From Saccharicrinis sp963677245 (GTDB lineage: Bacteria > Bacteroidota > Bacteroidia > Bacteroidales > Marinilabiliaceae): 64,000 nucleotides of DNA. The notes under the pieces are model-generated. The model searched no databases and had not been told where the DNA came from. It was given only the letters and a program-made list of their open reading frames with translations. Every line of letters begins with the position of its first letter. The stretch's first letter is position 1. Of the stretch, positions 14,968-23,546 are shown in pieces. The DNA is taken from assembly GCA_963677245.1 (NCBI GenBank), contig OY781921.1:4278001-4342000 (forward strand), written 5' to 3'. A program made the translations under genes and the position numbers.

Positions 14968-17457
14968 CTACAGGCCTTTTAGTATGTGTTCTAGTGAGAC
15001 TTCGTCAGGAACCAGAACCTGGCGGGCTTTGCTGCCTTCAAACGGACCCACAATACCTGCAGCTTCCAGCTGATCTATAATTCTTCCGGCTCTGTTATAT
15101 CCAATGGAGAACCTTCGTTGAATTAAAGAAGTAGACCCGGATTGATTAGCAACCACAACCCTGGCTGCTTCTTCAAAAAAGGCATCTTTGTTACTCATGT
15201 CTACTTCACCTGCTTCAGATGATGTTGAATCTCCAACATATTCGGGCAGCAATAATGCACTCGGATAACCTTTTTGAGAGCCAATATAGTCATTGATTTT
15301 TTCAACTTCAGGTGTATCAACAAAGGCACATTGTACACGAACTAAGTCGCTGCCTTGAGAAATTAACATATCGCCTCGACCAATTAACTGGTTAGCTCCT
15401 GGCGCATCCAGAATTGTTCTGGAGTCAATCATAGAGGCTACCTTAAAGGCAACACGAGTAGGGAAGTTCGCTTTAATTACACCGGTAATAATATTGGTTG
15501 AAGGCCTTTGTGTGGCAACAATCATATGGATTCCTACCGCACGAGCCAGCTGAGCAATTCGGGCAATTGGCATTTCAACTTCTTTTCCGGCCGTCATAAT
15601 TAAATCGGCAAACTCATCAATAACCACAACAATATAAGGTAAGAAACGATGCCCATTCTCTGGATTTAAATTTCGTTTTACAAACTTATGATTGTACTCT
15701 TTTATATTTCTGGCGTGAGCTTTTTTCAGTAGGTCGTAACGAGCATCCATTTCAATGGTTAATGAATTCAATGTTGTTACAACTTTTTGAACATCAGTAA
15801 TAATGGCTTCGTCGTCTTCATCCGGCAGTTTGGCTAAAAAGTGACGCTCAATTTTACTGTAAATATTCAGTTCCACTTTTTTAGGATCGACCAAAACAAA
15901 CTTGAGTTGCGATGGGTGTTTTTTGTATAATAATGATGTGATGATGGCATTTAATCCAACAGATTTACCCTGACCTGTAGCTCCGGCAACCAGCATGTGA
16001 GGTGCTTTGGCTAAATCAATCACAAAAGTTTCGTTTGATATCGTTTTTCCTAAAGCGATAGGCAATTCATATTTTGTAGTCTGAAATTTCTTAGCTCCAA
16101 TAATAGCTTTCATCGAAACAACTTCCGGTTCACTGTTTGGAACTTCAATACCAATAGTTCCTCTACCCGGAATAGGTGCAATAATTCGAATTCCCAATGC
16201 AGCTAGCGATAGGGCAATATCATCTTCCAGGTTCTTAATTTTTGAAATTCGTACACCCGGAGCTGGAACAATCTCGTATAAAGTAACGGTTGGACCAACA
16301 GTTGCTTTAATACTCTTAATCTCGATTTTATAATCGATAAGGGTATTAACAATTTTATCTTTATTGGAGTTTAATTCTTCATCGGTTACCGGTTCATTTC
16401 CGGCATGATGATCTTCCAATAGATCAATGGAAGGCAATTGGTAACTACTCAAGTCTAGCGTTGGATCATAGTCTCCCAAAGGTTGTGTTCCTTTTACTTC
16501 AAAGTTTTCTTCTTCTTCAATTTTTTCAATAGTAAAGTTTTGGTCTTCTTCATTATCGGTGCCGTTATTCTCTGAAATATCCAGTTCAACCGCTATTTTT
16601 TCATCAGGTATACTATCATCTGCAGGAGTTGAAATTTGTTTTACCATAAATTCCGGCTCCGGCTCTTCATCTAAATCTATTTTTACCGACAACACTTCGT
16701 CAAAAGGAGGAGTTTCAGTTACAGCTTCTTCTGTTTCTGAATCAGAATGATCTGGCTCTTCAACTTTTTCTTCAACCAAACTGGTATCATCTTTTGCCGG
16801 ATCAAAAGTATTGTTTACTGGAACTGCGATTTTGGAAGTGAAAGGTTTTCTAATAAGAGGTAAAAAACCTTCGAAAGTAAAGGTCAGATATGCAATTAAA
16901 GTAAAAAACAAAAATAAGATGATACCTACATTTCCAATAGCAGCCATTAGCCATTTACTCATAAAATAGCCCATTTCACCACCCAAAAGAATGTAATGGT
17001 TATTAACGGTATCAAAAAACAAGTAACCTAACAAAATAGACAACCAGGCTCCTGTAAAAAAGCAATGCCACAGGGTTTTCTTTATGGAAGTAAGTTTGAT
17101 GTTTATTAATCGAAAAGCGATTACAAAAAGTGAAACCACTATAACTAAAGCAGGAATTCCAATACCTGAGTTGATAAATAAATCGGCAAACCAGGCGCCT
17201 AACTTTCCTGTTTTATTCTGAACGGTAATATCAGAATCCATTATAAATTCAAAGAAACGAATATTGAATTTGCTATGGTCGGCTCCTCCGGTAAAAATAA
17301 AGGAAACAAAAGCCACCAATAAAAAAATAGAGTAGGCTATGAGAAATAAACCTGTGAAAAAACGTACTCTGAAATCAGTGAATCTGTTTTTTAAATCGTG
17401 GATTAAGCTTTTTTTCTTTGCTGTTTTAGATTTAGGTTTTTTAGATTTAATGCCCAT
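14968..17457 (-). CDS. ftsK: DNA translocase FtsK/SpoIIIE
   Basis: An 829-residue translocase. A basic N-terminus leads into four transmembrane helices (within residues 30-210), then an acidic low-complexity linker (about 220-330). The alpha/beta motor follows, with Walker A GATGQGKS at residues 492-499 and Walker B near VVIDEFADL. The C-terminal gamma winged helix (about 765-829, RRFSIGYNRAGRIIDQLE) reads orientation sequences. It pumps chromosome DNA through the septum and activates dimer resolution. The linker is short compared with E. coli FtsK. The neighbour is lolA. Confidence 0.96.
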   Translation of the reverse strand: MGIKSKKPKSKTAKKKSLIHDLKNRFTDFRVRFFTGLFLIAYSIFLLVAFVSFIFTGGADHSKFNIRFFEFIMDSDITVQNKTGKLGAWFADLFINSGIGIPALVIVVSLFVIAFRLINIKLTSIKKTLWHCFFTGAWLSILLGYLFFDTVNNHYILLGGEMGYFMSKWLMAAIGNVGIILFLFFTLIAYLTFTFEGFLPLIRKPFTSKIAVPVNNTFDPAKDDTSLVEEKVEEPDHSDSETEEAVTETPPFDEVLSVKIDLDEEPEPEFMVKQISTPADDSIPDEKIAVELDISENNGTDNEEDQNFTIEKIEEEENFEVKGTQPLGDYDPTLDLSSYQLPSIDLLEDHHAGNEPVTDEELNSNKDKIVNTLIDYKIEIKSIKATVGPTVTLYEIVPAPGVRISKIKNLEDDIALSLAALGIRIIAPIPGRGTIGIEVPNSEPEVVSMKAIIGAKKFQTTKYELPIALGKTISNETFVIDLAKAPHMLVAGATGQGKSVGLNAIITSLLYKKHPSQLKFVLVDPKKVELNIYSKIERHFLAKLPDEDDEAIITDVQKVVTTLNSLTIEMDARYDLLKKAHARNIKEYNHKFVKRNLNPENGHRFLPYIVVVIDEFADLIMTAGKEVEMPIARIAQLARAVGIHMIVATQRPSTNIITGVIKANFPTRVAFKVASMIDSRTILDAPGANQLIGRGDMLISQGSDLVRVQCAFVDTPEVEKINDYIGSQKGYPSALLLPEYVGDSTSSEAGEVDMSNKDAFFEEAARVVVANQSGSTSLIQRRFSIGYNRAGRIIDQLEAAGIVGPFEGSKARQVLVPDEVSLEHILKGL

Positions 17458-17635
17458 TGAAAATATTTTGTTAATAAGAAGCTTTGCGTCGAGACAAAAT
17501 TAATAAATGTCATCCCTTTTTTAATGAAAAAGAAGATTCTTTTATAACGATTTTCAAGGGAGGATATTATGTCTTGATTTCTAGGCTTAAGATAAAAGAA
17601 AAAAGGTGAATCTCAAGTAAAGATGATTTCAGGAT

Positions 17636-18325
17636 TTACTGAAAGTTATTGATTAAGGTTAATACCATACCTTCGATTTCTGATTTAGAGGAAGTTTTCG
17701 CATCGGTTGGTAGTTCAAAGAGTTTATGCTCCGGTGTTTCGAAATCTATTTTGCAAGCAGAAAAATGAAAGCGAATATCATTGTAGTCTACATAAAAATC
17801 TAAAACAACTCCCGGTACATCAGCCAAAGGAGTATGTCGGTTAGGGTTATTTAGTTTGATATCTTGCGTATAATACACAAAAAACGGATCTCCTTTAGGA
17901 TACGAAATCTGCGCTTTTTTACATGTTAGTCCTTCAATTTCTTTTGTTTCGGTATAGTTTAAATTGATGCTGGGTTTGATATCCTGATCAAAGAAAAAGA
18001 AATTGGAAGCCAACGGCGCTGTATGTATCAATTTGTTATCGATAAAACGAAATAGCGTAGAACAGGAATCTTGTGTTGATGGAGAATAGAAATCGAGCGC
18101 AAAAATATTGAAGCTTCCTTTGAGCCCTATTCTGGTATGATCTTGCCAAAAACTAAATTTCATATGCTTAGGCATTAAGCTTGTTGTTGGAAGATCAGCA
18201 ATTTCTTCAGGGTATTTAATGCTGTAAGTAATGGTTCCCGCATCCGGGCGCTCGTTATGAATTTCCTTATTGACACAACTTTGTATGACAATTGACATGA
18301 CGGCTATGTACAAAAGGTTTTTCAT
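17636..18325 (-). CDS. Lipoprotein of unknown function, DUF4412/GLPGLI-like pattern
   Basis: A 229-residue lipoprotein (lipobox VIQSC at residues 13-17). The rest is beta-rich: GTITYSIKYPEEI near 30, then HMKFSFWQDHTRIGL, and the pair IEGLTCKKAQISYPKGDPFFVYYTQDI near 125-150. The last pattern, an internal Cys-Lys-Lys-Ala followed by a strand, recurs in Bacteroidota proteins of the DUF4412 and GLPGLI type, which have LolA-like half-barrel folds. The function is unknown. It stands alone, with 178 bp to ftsK and about 270 bp upstream. Confidence 0.6.
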   Translation of the reverse strand: MKNLLYIAVMSIVIQSCVNKEIHNERPDAGTITYSIKYPEEIADLPTTSLMPKHMKFSFWQDHTRIGLKGSFNIFALDFYSPSTQDSCSTLFRFIDNKLIHTAPLASNFFFFDQDIKPSINLNYTETKEIEGLTCKKAQISYPKGDPFFVYYTQDIKLNNPNRHTPLADVPGVVLDFYVDYNDIRFHFSACKIDFETPEHKLFELPTDAKTSSKSEIEGMVLTLINNFQ

Positions 18326-18598
18326 TTACTAGCTCAATTTATTTTTGATGCAGCACATACAATCGGGTTCATTTTTAGTCCTAATTTCACGAAAATAGTT
18401 TTCAGAAATTGATAGAATTAAAAGTGTGGATTGTTTAGGTGGCTTTTTTATCCTTTCAAAAATAGATATAAAAAGTGGTATGCCGTGTTCTATTCATATA
18501 GAAATAATAGAACTTAATCAAAACAATAGGACTATTTAAGGGAGCAGACTCTTAAAATTGAATTAGTTTAGGAATAGGTTTAGTAAAGGAGTTGAAAT

Positions 18599-19516
18599 TT
18601 ATTTTACGGGTAAAAATATCTCTGAAATCATACAACGTGCACTGCCTCCTCCAATTTTTTCAATGGTACTTACATTCATGGGGCAAATTTCTGAATAGAA
18701 CGAGATACTTTCTAATTGGTCTGGAGTAAGGGCGTTGTAGGCGCTTTGCGACATCACCGTAATGTCAGCTTGCTTATTATTTAAGGTAATCATATTGCCG
18801 GCAAACTGATTTACCTGTTCAAGACTAATGTCAATGATTTCATGTCCTGTATTTTCCAGATTTTCTATCACATTCGTTTTTTCGTTTTCATCCGCAATGC
18901 TTTCTAAACAAATAACCGCAAACTTTTCGGACAGACACATCATTACATTGGTGTGATAAATTTCTTTTCCGTGGGCATCGATAGCAGTAAACGGCACTGC
19001 TTCGTAACCGATCTGATTGCAGAGTTCAGACAATACATCTTTGTCGGTTCTGGGAGATAATCCGGCATAGGCCTTTTTATGAACGTGATCGAAAATAATA
19101 CTGCCGGTTCCTTCCAGAAATTTGTTTTGCTTTTCGTATTCTGATAAGTCGATGATTCTTGAAATCTGGAACTTTTCTTTTATCGTTTCTATAATCTCGG
19201 GACGTTTTTCTGCCTGACGATTCGGAGTAGCCATAGGATATAAAATGGCCGTTCCGTTGTGATGGAATGTTCCCCAGTTGTTGGGGAAAACAGCATCGGG
19301 TTTAACCTGCGTTTTCGTATCCTGAATAATCGTGACATCAATGCCTTTTTCCTGTAAGCGACTGGCAAATAAATCAAATTCTTCAATGGCTTTTTGGCTA
19401 ATATCAGAAGCTGATTGCTTGCTTTTTTGCTGAAAAGCATTAGAAACCTCTGTTTGGGCATTAAACCCAAATGATGCAGGGCGCACCAGAAATATATAAG
19501 ATGTACTTTGTTGCAT
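18599..19516 (-). CDS. ctlX: Citrulline-utilisation hydrolase CtlX-like (amidinotransferase/guanidino-hydrolase fold)
   Basis: A 305-residue enzyme of the arginine deiminase/amidinotransferase superfamily. The start at 19516 (MQQSTSYIFLVRPASFGFN) is chosen over an upstream frame extension because the family begins with this block. PDAVFPNNWGTFHH near residue 76 binds the guanidino or ureido group, FLEGTGSIIFDH near 135 is the next conserved block, DAHGKEIYHTNVMMC near 180 holds the catalytic His, and the C-terminal GGGSARCMISEIF holds the nucleophile Cys. The family has been annotated as citrulline-hydrolysing CtlX; a dimethylarginine hydrolase-like role is the alternative. Monocistronic. Confidence 0.8.
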   Translation of the reverse strand: MQQSTSYIFLVRPASFGFNAQTEVSNAFQQKSKQSASDISQKAIEEFDLFASRLQEKGIDVTIIQDTKTQVKPDAVFPNNWGTFHHNGTAILYPMATPNRQAEKRPEIIETIKEKFQISRIIDLSEYEKQNKFLEGTGSIIFDHVHKKAYAGLSPRTDKDVLSELCNQIGYEAVPFTAIDAHGKEIYHTNVMMCLSEKFAVICLESIADENEKTNVIENLENTGHEIIDISLEQVNQFAGNMITLNNKQADITVMSQSAYNALTPDQLESISFYSEICPMNVSTIEKIGGGSARCMISEIFLPVK

Positions 19517-19630
19517 AACTATTGTTTTAAGGAACCAAATTTTGCACAATAATTATATATAAATGATGATAAACGTTAGGAGAATTATATTTTTGCTTGT
19601 AATATTTTAATCAAAACAATCTAAACTAAA

Positions 19631-21714
19631 ATGAAGCACTTCTTTTGTAATTTATTTTTCTTTTTATCCACTTCTATTTTTGTTCTTAATGCTCAGCAGT
19701 GTCCGGTTGCTACTCCAAAAATAGCCGTAAAAGATACTTTCTATCATCAATATATTATTTCAGATGACTATAGATGGCTTGAAAAAACGCAAAGTCCTGA
19801 AGTAATGGAATGGGTGAAAGAACAGGATAAATTTTCGCAACGGGCATTAAATAAAAGTTTGGTCAGAACCAATGCACGGAGGTGGATTGACCAGTATGGT
19901 TACTATAAAAACAAAAACTACCATAAGGATGGAAAGTTCTTTTTTACTTATGGTTTTTATAGTAGCGTAGAAGTTCCCTGCTTATTTTATAAATCAAAGT
20001 ACAATGGAGAATTTACCGAGCTTGTTAATCCCAACTATATTTCTAAAGATGATGTTGTAGATATAAAAAGGTATAAAGTATCCGGGAATTCAGCATATTT
20101 AGCTTATCAGTTTAATCGAAACGGAAGCGATTGGGCTGAAATGAAAGTAGTCAACTTAAAAAATGGCGTTCATTTAAAGGATCATTTAACAGGTATTAAA
20201 TTTTCGAATATTGCCTGGATGGGAGATGGGTTTTTCTATTCCACTTTTGAACAGGATCATCAGTTTGGGGAAACCAAATTACAGAAAATTTACTATCACC
20301 AATTAGGGCAGGAGCAAAGTGAGGATGAACTTGTATTTCATCGGAATAATCCATATCTCTTTTTTGAATTTAAAGTATCGCACGATGAAAGATTCTTAAT
20401 TATTACTGAAGAAAACGAGCGGGCAGGTGTAACGAATGTTTTTATTAAAGATTACCAGGCAACCCTGGCTTTAGGCCTTTGGTAATGAATTATAAATACG
20501 GTTTAAATATCCTGGAGGAACATGACGGGAAGTTTATTGCTATTTCTACGCAAGAAAATAATTGTGGTGTTGTGGTAGAAATTGATCCCTTAAATCCTAC
20601 TCAGTGGAGAGCCATTACGCATAATCTAGAAAAATCGGTGTTATTGAATGTAAAGCCAATGAAGGATGTGTTTATTGCTACATATTATTCGGATAGATGT
20701 CCTGTTATGTTGATTTACAAATATTCGGGAGAAGTATTGTACAAAAAAGAATATGAGGCAGGAACATCTTTGTCGAATCTGGAAGGAGAATTTGAAGATG
20801 AAGCTTTTTTCTTTGAGTTTGGTTCATATACCATTCCACCAATCAAATATAAAATGAACCTGGAAACCATGAAGACGGAATTGGTTCATTTTGCCGAGAT
20901 ATCATACTTTTATAAGGAAATAGAAACAAAACAAGTGGAGTATATTTCGGAGGATAGTGTCGTCGTTTCTATGACATTGGTGTATGAAAAAGGATTAAAG
21001 CTGGATGGGAATAATCCTGCTATATTAAAAGCCTATGGAGGTTTTGGAAGTATTTCGATGCCAAGGTTTGATGCCGGAATAGTTTACTTTATTAAAAATG
21101 GTGGTGTTTTTGCTTTTGCGAATATCAGAGGTGGCGGAGATAAAGGAAAACAGTGGGCTCAGGATGGAAGAGGAGATGATAAGCAAAATAGTTTTGATGA
21201 TTTTATTGCTGGTGCCGAGTTTTTGATTCAGCATAAGTATACAAGTGCAAATAAATTAGCCATTACGGGAGGTTCTAACGGAGGATTGGTTGTGGCAGCA
21301 GCAGCAACGCAGCGACCGGATTTATTTAAATTGGTTGTTCCCAAAGTTGCGCCAACTGACATGTTACGATTTGAAAAATTTACGGTTGGGCATTTTCATA
21401 AAGATGAATATGGTACGGTTACTGATAGCGCCAGTTTTCTGAAACTTTTGGATTATTCACCTTATCATCATATTCAAAAAGAGCAGAATTATCCGGCGAT
21501 GTTAGTGGTAACTTCCGATCACGATGACCGAGTGCCTCCATTTCATTCGTATAAATTTGTGGCAGCGCTTCAATCCCGACCTGCACAAACAAATCCTGTT
21601 TATTTAAGTGTACTTAAAAATGCAGGGCATCACGGAGCAACAACTTACTCGGGTTATTTGCAGGATAAAGCCGAAATGTATGCTTTTATTATGGATTACT
21701 TATCGAATGAATAG
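19631..21714 (+). pseudogene. S9 prolyl oligopeptidase, broken by a frameshift near 20458
   Basis: Two frames together give a complete secreted prolyl oligopeptidase of about 695 residues. The first frame (19631-20485) has a signal peptide ending LNAQQ and the N-terminal WLEKTQSPEV...WVKEQDKFS region plus early propeller blades. The second frame (TTG at 20479, effectively from 20459, to 21714) completes the propeller and the alpha/beta-hydrolase domain, with nucleophile Ser in GGSNGG (codon at 21274), the acid region DHDDRVPP and the catalytic His in NAGHHGA. One missing G at CAGGC, position 20456-20460, restores a continuous KDYQ-GNPGFRPLVMNY. The active site is intact, so the break is recent or a sequencing error. 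No slippery heptamer is seen. Confidence 0.85.
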
Positions 21715-21750
21715 TATGCAGTTGGTGTTTTAAAAAAAATGAAATAGGTA

Positions 21751-21787
21751 AAGACAAAAGGCAATTTAGTACCACGTCTTTTGTCTT
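21751..21787. terminator. Bidirectional terminator between the S9 peptidase and ung
   Basis: AAGACAAAAG (21751-21760) and CTTTTGTCTT (21778-21787) form a perfect 10-bp stem with a 17-nt loop between two convergent genes. The plus side continues ACTTCTTTT, the minus side TACCTATTTCATTTTTTTT. Confidence 0.75.
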
Positions 21788-21794
21788 ACTTCTT

Positions 21795-22457
21795 TTACCA
21801 CTCAATTTCCTTTAATCCCTTGCTTCTTAAAAACTCGTTGGTTTTGCTAAAATGTTGATTGCCTAAAAATCCACGGTGAGCAGATAAAGGCGATGGATGT
21901 GGCGATTTTAAAATACAATGTTTATTCGGGTCGATAAAGGCTGATTTTTTGCCGGCATAAGCTCCCCACAGTAGAAATACCACATTTTCTTTTTCTTTGG
22001 CCAATAGTTTTATCACACTATCGGTAAATTCTTCCCAACCCTTTTTTTGGTGCGAACCCGCCTGATGCGCTCTAACCGTAAGCGTGGCATTTAAAAGTAA
22101 CACACCTTGTTTAGCCCAGCGTTCCAAATTTCCGCTGGCAGGAATATCTACACCACAATCACTTTTAATTTCTTTGTAAATATTGACTAAAGAAGGAGGG
22201 ATTTTTATTCCATCGTTTACAGAAAAGCATAATCCGTGTGCCTGGTTTACATCATGGTAAGGATCCTGTCCCAGTATGACGACTCTGGTTTCGTTTAAAG
22301 GACAAAGGTCGAATGCATTGAAGATTTTTGCAGCCGGAGGAAAAATAGTTTGCGTTTTATATTCTTCTCGCACAAAGTGGGTTAATTCCGTAAAATAGGG
22401 CTTGTTAAATTCATCTTGAAGTAATGTTTTCCAGCCTTCTTCAATTTTTACATTCAT
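21795..22457 (-). CDS. ung: Uracil-DNA glycosylase, family 1
   Basis: A 220-residue UDG of normal length. The water-activating motif GQDPYHD is at residues 63-69 with Asp65 as base, followed by AHGLCFSV, where Phe stacks on uracil. LLNATLTVRAH near 115 carries the uracil-binding Asn region, and HPSPLSAHRGF near 187 gives the catalytic His and the leucine/serine loop that enters the DNA minor groove. It removes uracil from DNA. Single gene, convergent with the S9 peptidase. Confidence 0.97.
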   Translation of the reverse strand: MNVKIEEGWKTLLQDEFNKPYFTELTHFVREEYKTQTIFPPAAKIFNAFDLCPLNETRVVILGQDPYHDVNQAHGLCFSVNDGIKIPPSLVNIYKEIKSDCGVDIPASGNLERWAKQGVLLLNATLTVRAHQAGSHQKKGWEEFTDSVIKLLAKEKENVVFLLWGAYAGKKSAFIDPNKHCILKSPHPSPLSAHRGFLGNQHFSKTNEFLRSKGLKEIEW

Positions 22458-22614
22458 GATAATTTGTTTGGAGGCAAAAAAAACAAAAATAGTCGAGAAA
22501 AATAAATGATAGTTTAACTAAGTTCATTTTACTGAAAAAGATAAGTTTCTCATCTTATTTCAATAATATAAACCTGTAGCCGTTATATAAAGGAATCAAT
22601 TAGTTGTACAAGAT

Positions 22615-23196
22615 ATGAAAAAAGCATTATTACTATTTCTTATCATTGTTGGTCAACATGTAGTCCATGCACAAAAATCTTTTGGAGATAAACTTTCTGA
22701 ATCAGCTTTGTTGCTAACTCAGGATGAGGTGGCTTATGATCCGGCGTATTTTTCTATTTCATATCCTAATGGAGATATTCCGGCAGGTAAAGGTGTTTGT
22801 ACAGATGTGGTGATTCGAGCTTACCGAAAATTGGGAATTGATTTGCAAAAGGAAGTGCATGAAGATATGAAAGCGCATTTTCAGCTCTATCCTAAACAAT
22901 GGGGTTTAACAAAACCGGATTCTAATATTGATCATAGAAGAGTTCCTAATCTGATGACTTTTTTTAGTCGTCATGGCGAGGTTTTATCGCTGTCTGATCA
23001 GGCGGAAGATTATCGACCTGGCGATATTGTCTGTTGGAATTTAGGAGGTGCTGTTACTCATATTGGAATTGTGAGTCATAAGAAATCTGCAGATGGTAAG
23101 CGATATTTAATTGTGCATAATATTGGAGCAGGACAAGTTGCAGAGGGCTGTTTGTTTGCATTTAAAATAATAGGGCATTATCGTTATAAAAAATAA
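22615..23196 (+). CDS. DUF1287 family secreted protein
   Basis: A 193-residue protein with a signal peptide (MKKALLLFLIIVGQHVVHAQ). The DUF1287 block covers residues 25-190: GDIPAGKGVCTDVVIRAYRKLGIDLQ with a conserved Cys-Thr-Asp, HEDMKAHFQLYPKQWGL, SNIDHRRVPNLMTFF, YRPGDIVCWNLGG and HIGIVSHKK. The Cys and His blocks with the Pro-Gly-Asp-Ile turn resemble NlpC/P60-type cysteine amidases, so a cell-wall role is plausible. That is inference; the family is uncharacterised. It stands alone between ung and a structured repeat. Confidence 0.8.
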   Translation: MKKALLLFLIIVGQHVVHAQKSFGDKLSESALLLTQDEVAYDPAYFSISYPNGDIPAGKGVCTDVVIRAYRKLGIDLQKEVHEDMKAHFQLYPKQWGLTKPDSNIDHRRVPNLMTFFSRHGEVLSLSDQAEDYRPGDIVCWNLGGAVTHIGIVSHKKSADGKRYLIVHNIGAGQVAEGCLFAFKIIGHYRYKK

Positions 23197-23252
23197 ATGG
23201 AATACGTATTGACAAAAGCTAAACTCATTAGACTAATAATTTTATTTTGCTC

Positions 23253-23435
23253 AAGCCGCAAGGGCTTTTACTTTTCTTCTACAGCAAAGAAAAGTAAACA
23301 AAAGATGCCGCCGCTGCTGATAAAATTGCTAAAAACCAAATCATTTCACTAAAATCAAAGAACTCGCTGCGCTCAAACAGCTTCGATTTTTACGTTTCAC
23401 TCTTTGTTTTTTTATACGCATTTTATCAGAGGCGG
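23253..23435. repeat. Structured intergenic element of nested inverted repeats (REP/MITE-like)
   Basis: About 185 bp without an ORF but with four stems. AAGCC (23253-23257) pairs with GGCTT (23263-23267). TACTTTTCTT (23269-23278) pairs with AAGAAAAGTA (23287-23296). An outer stem joins CCGCC (23308-23312) and CTGATAAAAT (23317-23326) with ATTTTATCAG (23420-23429) and GGCGG (23431-23435). Inside it AAAATCAAAG (23351-23360) pairs with CTTCGATTTT (23381-23390) with one mismatch, around the GC-rich loop AACTCGCTGCGCTCAAACAG. It resembles dispersed intergenic repeats I associate with Bacteroidota genomes; only one copy is in this window. Confidence 0.6.
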
Positions 23436-23485
23436 AGAAACAACGTTGATATATGAAGATTGATCAATAGTTATTTTAGGCATAA

Positions 23486-23528
23486 AAAAAGGAACACATC
23501 TGGTTTGAATCCAAACGTATTCCTTTTT
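23486..23528. terminator. Bidirectional terminator at the end of the cellobiose operon
   Basis: AAAAAGGAA (23486-23494) pairs with TTCCTTTTT (23520-23528), and inside GTTTG (23503-23507) pairs with CAAAC (23512-23516). It is 18 bp behind the stop of the minus-strand phosphorylase gene. Confidence 0.75.
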
Positions 23529-23546
23529 AAGAAAACTATAATAAAA

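Noticed and set aside
20440..20485. Programmed frameshift in the S9 peptidase gene
   Set aside because: No slippery heptamer, downstream pseudoknot or internal Shine-Dalgarno is visible, and no family precedent is known to me.
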